Origin: Paenibacillus_AA sp045062745
Lineage (GTDB): Bacteria > Bacillota > Bacilli > Paenibacillales > NBRC-103111
NCBI RefSeq assembly: GCF_045062745.1
Contig: NZ_JBJGED010000026.1
Location: 1-64,000, forward strand
Direction of reading: 5' to 3'
DNA length: 64,000 bases
The notes beneath the pieces were generated by a model. That model saw only the letters and a program-made list of their open reading frames with translations. It was not told the origin of the DNA and searched no databases. How positions within the stretch are numbered: the first letter of the stretch is position 1; the number at the start of each line of letters is the position of its first letter. A program made the position numbers and the translations under genes. Shown here piece after piece: positions 59,351 to 64,000 of the stretch.

Positions 59351-60370
59351 ATGAAAGGCATTGTATGCGAACGCGTCGAGGAGCTCCGCTATGTAGAGCT
59401 GCCGGAACCGACGGCGCCCGGACCGGACGAGGTCGTCGTCCGCATTCGGCGCATCGGCATCTGCGGCACGGACCTGCACGCATACCGGGGCCGGCAGCCG
59501 TTCTTCACATACCCGCGCGTCCTCGGCCATGAGCTAGCCGGGACCGTGGAGACGATGGGCAGCGCCGTCTCCGGCTTGGCCGTCGGCGATACCGTCAGCA
59601 TCGTCCCGTATCTCCACTGCGGGACGTGCATCGCCTGCCGTCGAGGCCGGACGAACTGCTGCGTCAGCCTGCAGGTGCTCGGCGTCCACGTCGACGGCGG
59701 CATGCGCGAGCGGCTCGTCGTGCCGGCGAGCCACGTGCTCCGCGCGGGCGGCCTGACGCTCGATCAGGCCGCCATGCTGGAGCCGCTCAGCATCGGCGCA
59801 CACGCGGTGCGCCGATCGGGGCTCGCGGCCGGCGACGTCGCGCTCGTCATCGGCGCCGGGCCGATCGGCCTCGGCGTCATGGCGTTCGCCAAGCATCGCG
59901 GCGCCACCGTCATCGCGATGGACGTCAAGGATGAGCGGCTCGCTTATTGCCGCCGCTGGGCGCAGGCGGACTTCGCCTTGAACGCGGCGGAGCCGGAGGC
60001 GAAGGCGCAGCTCGAGGCAATGTCGGGCGGGGATCTTCCGACCGTCGTGTTCGACGCGACCGGCAACGCCCGGTCGATGGAGCAGGCGTTCGGCCTCGCC
60101 GCGCACGGCGGGACGCTCGTGCTTGTGGGACTCGTGAAGAGCGATCTCGCCTTCCACGACCCGGAGTTCCACAAGCGGGAGCTGACGCTGCTCGCCAGCC
60201 GGAACGCAACCCTCGAAGACTTCGCGCTCGTGCGGGAAGCCGTCGCGAGCGGCCGTATCGATGTGGACGGGTATATCACCCACCGGGCGCCGTTCGAGTC
60301 GATGATCGAGCGGTTCGACGAATGGCTGCGGCCGGAGTCTCAAGTCATTAAAGCTGTCGTAACACTCTAG
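59351..60370 (+). CDS. Zinc-dependent dehydrogenase, L-galactonate 5-dehydrogenase-like
   Basis: 339 residues of the medium-chain alcohol dehydrogenase family. The catalytic zinc site is formed by CGTDLHAY, GHELAGTVE and Glu in MLEPLS. The structural zinc Cys set is CGTCIACRRGRTNCC. The NAD motif is IGAGPIGLG. Related proteins include sorbitol, L-idonate and L-galactonate (LgoD) dehydrogenases. Placed after uxaA with a good AGGAGG site, it would supply D-tagaturonate from L-galactonate to UxaB (inference). A terminator follows. Confidence 0.85.
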   Translation: MKGIVCERVEELRYVELPEPTAPGPDEVVVRIRRIGICGTDLHAYRGRQPFFTYPRVLGHELAGTVETMGSAVSGLAVGDTVSIVPYLHCGTCIACRRGRTNCCVSLQVLGVHVDGGMRERLVVPASHVLRAGGLTLDQAAMLEPLSIGAHAVRRSGLAAGDVALVIGAGPIGLGVMAFAKHRGATVIAMDVKDERLAYCRRWAQADFALNAAEPEAKAQLEAMSGGDLPTVVFDATGNARSMEQAFGLAAHGGTLVLVGLVKSDLAFHDPEFHKRELTLLASRNATLEDFALVREAVASGRIDVDGYITHRAPFESMIERFDEWLRPESQVIKAVVTL

Positions 60371-60390
60371 CTCGCCGTCCCACCGGCAAT

Positions 60391-60444
60391 ATCAAGCCTT
60401 CCTTCGCCCGTACCAACGGATGGAGGAAGGCTTGATTGTATTTC
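60391..60444 (+). terminator. Terminator of the lactonase/uxa operon
   Basis: A perfect 13-bp stem, ATCAAGCCTTCCT with AGGAAGGCTTGAT, around a loop of about 20 bases, followed by TGTATTTCT. Confidence 0.8.
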
Positions 60445-60454
60445 TAGCCCCGTT

Positions 60455-60486
60455 TTGTATACGTATTCAAAAAATACAAGTATAAT
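60455..60486 (+). promoter_or_regulatory. Promoter/operator region of the membrane AraC gene
   Basis: A perfect TATAAT (60481-60486) follows the inverted repeat TTGTAT...ATACAA (60455-60460 and 60474-60479). TTGTAT could be the -35 at a long 20-bp spacing. The TTGTATAC core resembles GntR-type operators. Confidence 0.45.
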
Positions 60487-60519
60487 AGTGGTACTATTAC
60501 GCGGAAGGAGCCGAATGCG

Positions 60520-62820
60520 ATGTCTTCCCAGACGGTTAAGCGAATTCTGCGCATGTCGGGTGTTTCTTTCAAACGCAAGCTGCTGGTATACTCCCTCGTG
60601 CTGAGCATTTTCCCGGTGTTGACCGTAGGGTTGCTCTCCTCTTATATGGCGTCCCGCAGCCTGCAAGCGGAGGTGGACAAAAACCATCGCTACATGCTGA
60701 ATCAGATGCAGGTGCAATTGAACCAATTTACGAACAGCCTGAATATGGCTTCGATCTATATTGCGACGAATTTGTCCGTGGAGCGGTCGGTCCAGTACGG
60801 ACCAGGTATTGACAATTTGACCGAATCGCTGGAAATGAACGAGACGATCCGTCGCATCCGCAGCACGTCGCCCGTGAAGTATCATGTCTCCATTTTGTAC
60901 AAGCGATTCAACAATTATATTTATTCCAATGAGTACGACCCGAATTCTTTTAGCCAACAGAAGCTTCCCAACATTCTCGACAAAATGAAGCCGGCCGCGA
61001 ATCAGTCGTTTTTCGTCCCGGCCAACAGCTTCGACGATCAGCCGAATATGCTGCTGTTCCGCCCGATTCCGATCTCCTCGAATTATACCGAAGGGGTGCT
61101 GGTGCTGCAGGTAGCCCCGGAGAACATCTTGAAATTCGTCGGATCCGTCGAACGCGGTCAAGGCACGCGCATCTTGGTCGCCGATCAGACCGGCCGGATC
61201 GTCATCAGCTCGAAGCTCTCCGAGATGGGCCGGCCGCTGAACAGTGTCGTCCCCAGCGAAATGCTGGACGACGAGCGGGAAGACCGCCCCCAGACGATGG
61301 ACGTGGGAGGCGAAGCTTTCAAGCTGTATACCCAAGTGTCGCCGGATACGAACTGGACCTATGTGGCGATGACCCCGATGAGCGAGCTGACGGAGCAGTC
61401 GGAACGGATCAAACTGGCGACGTGGATCGTGGTCGGCCTGCTCGCGCTCATCTGGACCCTGGTCGCGGCGATCGGCTCGAAGCGGATGTATTTTCCGATT
61501 CAGCGGCTCTCGGACAAGGTCATTCCGCTCGGTAAAGGCAAGTCCAAGCAAGACGGTCTCGCCGTGCTGGACGCCTATATGGTGCAGCTGGCCGACGCGA
61601 ATCGCAAGCTGAACGACCGGCTGACCGAGCAATTCCCGTATTTGAAGCAGGGCGTGTTCCAGCAGCTGCTGAGAGGCGAGCTGTCCGAGCCGGAGCTGCG
61701 CCAGCTGGCCGACCGGATCAACATGCGGCTGCAGGGCTCACAGGTGTTCGTGTGTGTGGCGGAAGCGGACGATATTCCCGCGTTCCACCGGACGTATCAG
61801 GAGAACGATCGGGCCCTTATCCATTATGCTCTGTTCAAAATGATGGAGGAGACGTTCAACCGGTTCCCGGAATGTACGGGGTTCACGTCGAAGACAGGAC
61901 AAGTCGTTCTGCTGATCGGGGCAGACGATGCGCGTCCGGAGCTGCGGGGCGAGCTGCGGCAATGCGCCGACGAGATGCGGGCGAACGTGCGGCAGTATTT
62001 CCGGTTCCCCGTCAGTGTCGCCATCAGTAACCCGCAGCCGAGCTATGCCACGATCGGCCGTGGTTATGAAGAAGCCGTCGCGCTGCTGAGCCACCGGCTC
62101 GTACTAGGCAACGAGATCACGATCGCCGCCGATCGGGCCGACGAGCAGCTGCTGCGGTCCAGCCGGCAAATGGTCGAGCGGCAGAAGCAAATCGTCTTCC
62201 ACGTCGTCCACGGCAACCTGGAGCAATCCGGCGCGCAGCTCGCCCAGCTCGTAGCCGAGCTGCCGAAGGCGCAGCTGAAGCCGGAGACGGCGCGCGGCTT
62301 ATTCTCCTACATGCTGGGCGAGCTCGATTATACGCTACAGCAAGCCGGCTGCGAGATTCAGCAAGTGACCGGCGAGGACGTGCACGAGCGGTTGTCCCGG
62401 ATGCGCTCCCTGCCGGAGCTGGAGCAATGGTTGAATGAGGAGCTGTTCCCGGCGGTGAAGGCGCAGCTGCACAAGGAAGCGGTGTCGAAGCAGGCCCGGA
62501 CGGTGAGCCAAGTCGTACAGTTCGTGCAAGATCGCATGCAGGACGATGTATCGCTTCAGCTCGTGGCCGATCATTTCCAGCTGTCGCTATCCTACCTAAG
62601 CCGGATTTTCAAAGAGGAGTCCGGTCGGACGTTCAGCGAGTTCGTGCTGGAGCTGAAGATGACGAAGGCGAAAGAATGGCTCGAGCATACCGACATGCCG
62701 ATCAAAGAAATTGCCGAGCAGCTCGGGTATTCCAGCGTACAAAATTTCAACCGGACGTTCAAGCAATGGCACAGCGTGCCGCCGGGAGAGTTCCGCAAAT
62801 GGAAGCGCGATGGCGCCTAA
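60520..62820 (+). CDS. Membrane-bound AraC-family regulator with Cache sensor
   Basis: 766 residues: a membrane helix (about 21-43), an extracytoplasmic double-Cache-like sensor (about 45-300), a second helix (about 307-325), a long cytoplasmic middle region and a C-terminal AraC double helix-turn-helix (about 665-766: SLQLVADHFQLSLSYLSRIF, then LGYSSVQNFNRTFKQWHSVPPGEFRKW). This one-component layout joins kinase-type sensing directly to DNA binding and is common for polysaccharide genes in Paenibacillus. AAGGAG is nine bases upstream. The gene that follows in the same direction is its probable target. Confidence 0.93.
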   Translation: MSSQTVKRILRMSGVSFKRKLLVYSLVLSIFPVLTVGLLSSYMASRSLQAEVDKNHRYMLNQMQVQLNQFTNSLNMASIYIATNLSVERSVQYGPGIDNLTESLEMNETIRRIRSTSPVKYHVSILYKRFNNYIYSNEYDPNSFSQQKLPNILDKMKPAANQSFFVPANSFDDQPNMLLFRPIPISSNYTEGVLVLQVAPENILKFVGSVERGQGTRILVADQTGRIVISSKLSEMGRPLNSVVPSEMLDDEREDRPQTMDVGGEAFKLYTQVSPDTNWTYVAMTPMSELTEQSERIKLATWIVVGLLALIWTLVAAIGSKRMYFPIQRLSDKVIPLGKGKSKQDGLAVLDAYMVQLADANRKLNDRLTEQFPYLKQGVFQQLLRGELSEPELRQLADRINMRLQGSQVFVCVAEADDIPAFHRTYQENDRALIHYALFKMMEETFNRFPECTGFTSKTGQVVLLIGADDARPELRGELRQCADEMRANVRQYFRFPVSVAISNPQPSYATIGRGYEEAVALLSHRLVLGNEITIAADRADEQLLRSSRQMVERQKQIVFHVVHGNLEQSGAQLAQLVAELPKAQLKPETARGLFSYMLGELDYTLQQAGCEIQQVTGEDVHERLSRMRSLPELEQWLNEELFPAVKAQLHKEAVSKQARTVSQVVQFVQDRMQDDVSLQLVADHFQLSLSYLSRIFKEESGRTFSEFVLELKMTKAKEWLEHTDMPIKEIAEQLGYSSVQNFNRTFKQWHSVPPGEFRKWKRDGA

Positions 62821-62991
62821 ACGCTAGCAGGGCTATCGGCATAGATTTATCCTCATTTGCGCCGGGAGTTATCCTGATTTATCCTTGCCGGTCAAGGCGG
62901 TTCCCCAACAAGTGAACATTGAACGTCAGCCCTTGCCGAGGCAAACTGAATGTGCTAAGGAGTTCAATCCGATCTATAGGGGGATGAGCCT

Positions 62992-64000
62992 GTGAATAGT
63001 CAAGCAAGCGATCCATCATCGAACCGGATCCCGAACCCGCCTCGTACGCGGGCGATCCGTTGGGATCAGGTGCAGCAGGGTGAGCTGACGCGGCGCATGA
63101 ACGCCGTGCTGCTCCGCTGGATCCGCTACGCGGACCAGCAGTTCGCGGAGTGGCCGGAGCGGCCGAATTGCGGCCATTTCTTCGGCGGCTCGTACTGGTA
63201 TGGCCTGGAGACGTCATACACGGCCATGATCTACGCCGTCGCCGGCAAGCTGGGCGAGTACGATGCGGCGCTGACCGGACTGCCGCGGGAGACGGTGATC
63301 CGAAGGGCGATCCAAGCGCTCCGGTATTTGGCCTTCACGCACGATTCCGGCCCGGAGGAATGTGTACGGACGGAAGGGCGCAACCCTTTTTGCAGCAAGC
63401 AAAAATGGGGAGGCCGCGGCGAGAACTTCTTCCGTGCCAGCCAGACCGGCACGACGGTGAATGCGATCGGCCATGCGGCATGGCTGCTGTGGGACGAGTT
63501 GGACCCGGAGACGCGCCAGCTGGTGGAGAATGTGCTCGTCTACTACGCCGACCGTTGGTCCTTCGAAGAGGAGCCGCGGAACGGCGTATACGCCAATACG
63601 CAATGCGAGGAGAATGCCTGGACATCGTCCGGCCTTTATGCAGCTGTGGCGCTCTTCCCCGACCATCCGCGTCATCGGCAATGGCAGGAAGCGGCCGAAC
63701 GATGGGCGATCAACAGCGTCACTACGGTGAAGGATCAGCTGCTGCGGGCACCGGACGTAACGGTTACGACGTTTCATCCGGATTTCACCGCGGAGAATCA
63801 TGCTTTCGTACACCCTTCGTACATGTTCGCCGGCATTGCGCTGCGGGGCAATAGCGCCTTGTACTACAAAATGGCGGGAGAGCCGGTTCCGGAACAATTG
63901 ACACTCAACAATTTGCCCATGTACGAGCAGACGATCAAGCGTTGGAGCTTGCTGGACGGCTACCCGATTCCGATCCAGGGGCAGGATTGGTGGTACAACC
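62992..64000 (+). CDS. Protein of unknown function, likely carbohydrate-active (partial)
   Basis: 336 codons are present and the frame runs off the right edge. The GTG start follows AGGGGG by eight bases. The sequence is soluble, rich in Trp and Tyr, and helical in pattern (HFFGGSYWYGLETSYTAMIYA, RGENFFRASQTGTTVNAIGH, CEENAWTSSGLYAAVALFP, NHAFVHPSYMFAGIALRG). That resembles the alpha/alpha-toroid enzymes such as polysaccharide lyases or heparinases, but I cannot assign a family. No signal peptide is visible. Position after a membrane AraC sensor supports a sugar-degradation role (inference). Confidence 0.75.
   Translation, partial: MNSQASDPSSNRIPNPPRTRAIRWDQVQQGELTRRMNAVLLRWIRYADQQFAEWPERPNCGHFFGGSYWYGLETSYTAMIYAVAGKLGEYDAALTGLPRETVIRRAIQALRYLAFTHDSGPEECVRTEGRNPFCSKQKWGGRGENFFRASQTGTTVNAIGHAAWLLWDELDPETRQLVENVLVYYADRWSFEEEPRNGVYANTQCEENAWTSSGLYAAVALFPDHPRHRQWQEAAERWAINSVTTVKDQLLRAPDVTVTTFHPDFTAENHAFVHPSYMFAGIALRGNSALYYKMAGEPVPEQLTLNNLPMYEQTIKRWSLLDGYPIPIQGQDWWYN

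Overview
The window looks like the chromosome of a spore-former of the Paenibacillaceae (Paenibacillus, Cohnella or a close relative). It is GC-rich with strong AGGAGG-type ribosome binding sites. It carries YesM/YesN-type sensor systems beside LplABC-type sugar transporters, many AraC regulators and Gfo/Idh/MocA oxidoreductases, a bacillithiol-type DinB enzyme and an SLH-domain protein. The assignment rests on gene content only.

Layout. 1-370: the 3' end of a 23S rRNA and a tRNA-Pro(CGG). 0.5-10 kb: a housekeeping mix (DUF695/RraB/thioredoxin-like fusion, GPH symporter with ChbG deacetylase, MsrA, adenylate cyclase with an AhpD-like protein, VOC protein, sigma factor with a large C-terminal extension, YfiT). 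10-15 kb: a CadC-like metal sensor, a Tat-exported two-domain multicopper oxidase paired with a ZIP transporter, and an ArsR regulator with a flavin reductase. 15-22 kb: a two-component system and a three-gene carbohydrate ABC importer. 22-27 kb: a short UvrC-like protein and an operon of two MocA-type oxidoreductases around an AraC regulator. 26.8-27.8 kb: about 1 kb of intergenic repeats. 28.9-48 kb: a large type IV pilus (T4P) locus. 48-54 kb: glutamate dehydrogenase, a 51-bp tandem repeat array and a heterodimeric ABC exporter. 54-60.4 kb: an operon predicted to take an L-galactonolactone-like aldonolactone to 2-keto-3-deoxygluconate. 60.5-64 kb: a membrane-bound AraC regulator and the start of a gene of unknown function.

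The most notable system is the T4P locus. After a VanW-like gene come pilB (with a predicted c-di-GMP-binding MshEN domain), pilC, the major pilin, pilM, pilN, pilO and pilT. An SLH-domain protein follows where Gram-negative bacteria keep outer-membrane secretin genes. Next is a cassette of a vWA protein and three class III prepilin-like proteins, resembling the PilY1 + PilV/W/X tip-priming complex. The locus ends with a CheY domain on an acidic linker of about 330 residues, the prepilin peptidase and a methyl-accepting protein without an extracellular sensor. I read this as a Gram-positive retractable pilus with its own tip adhesin, wall-anchoring part and signalling module.

The second theme is intergenic DNA. 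At least five short-repeat families occupy the gaps, several with a spacing of about 50 bp between A/T-rich palindromic cores. All functional statements come from reading translated sequence and remembered family features; no database search was possible.
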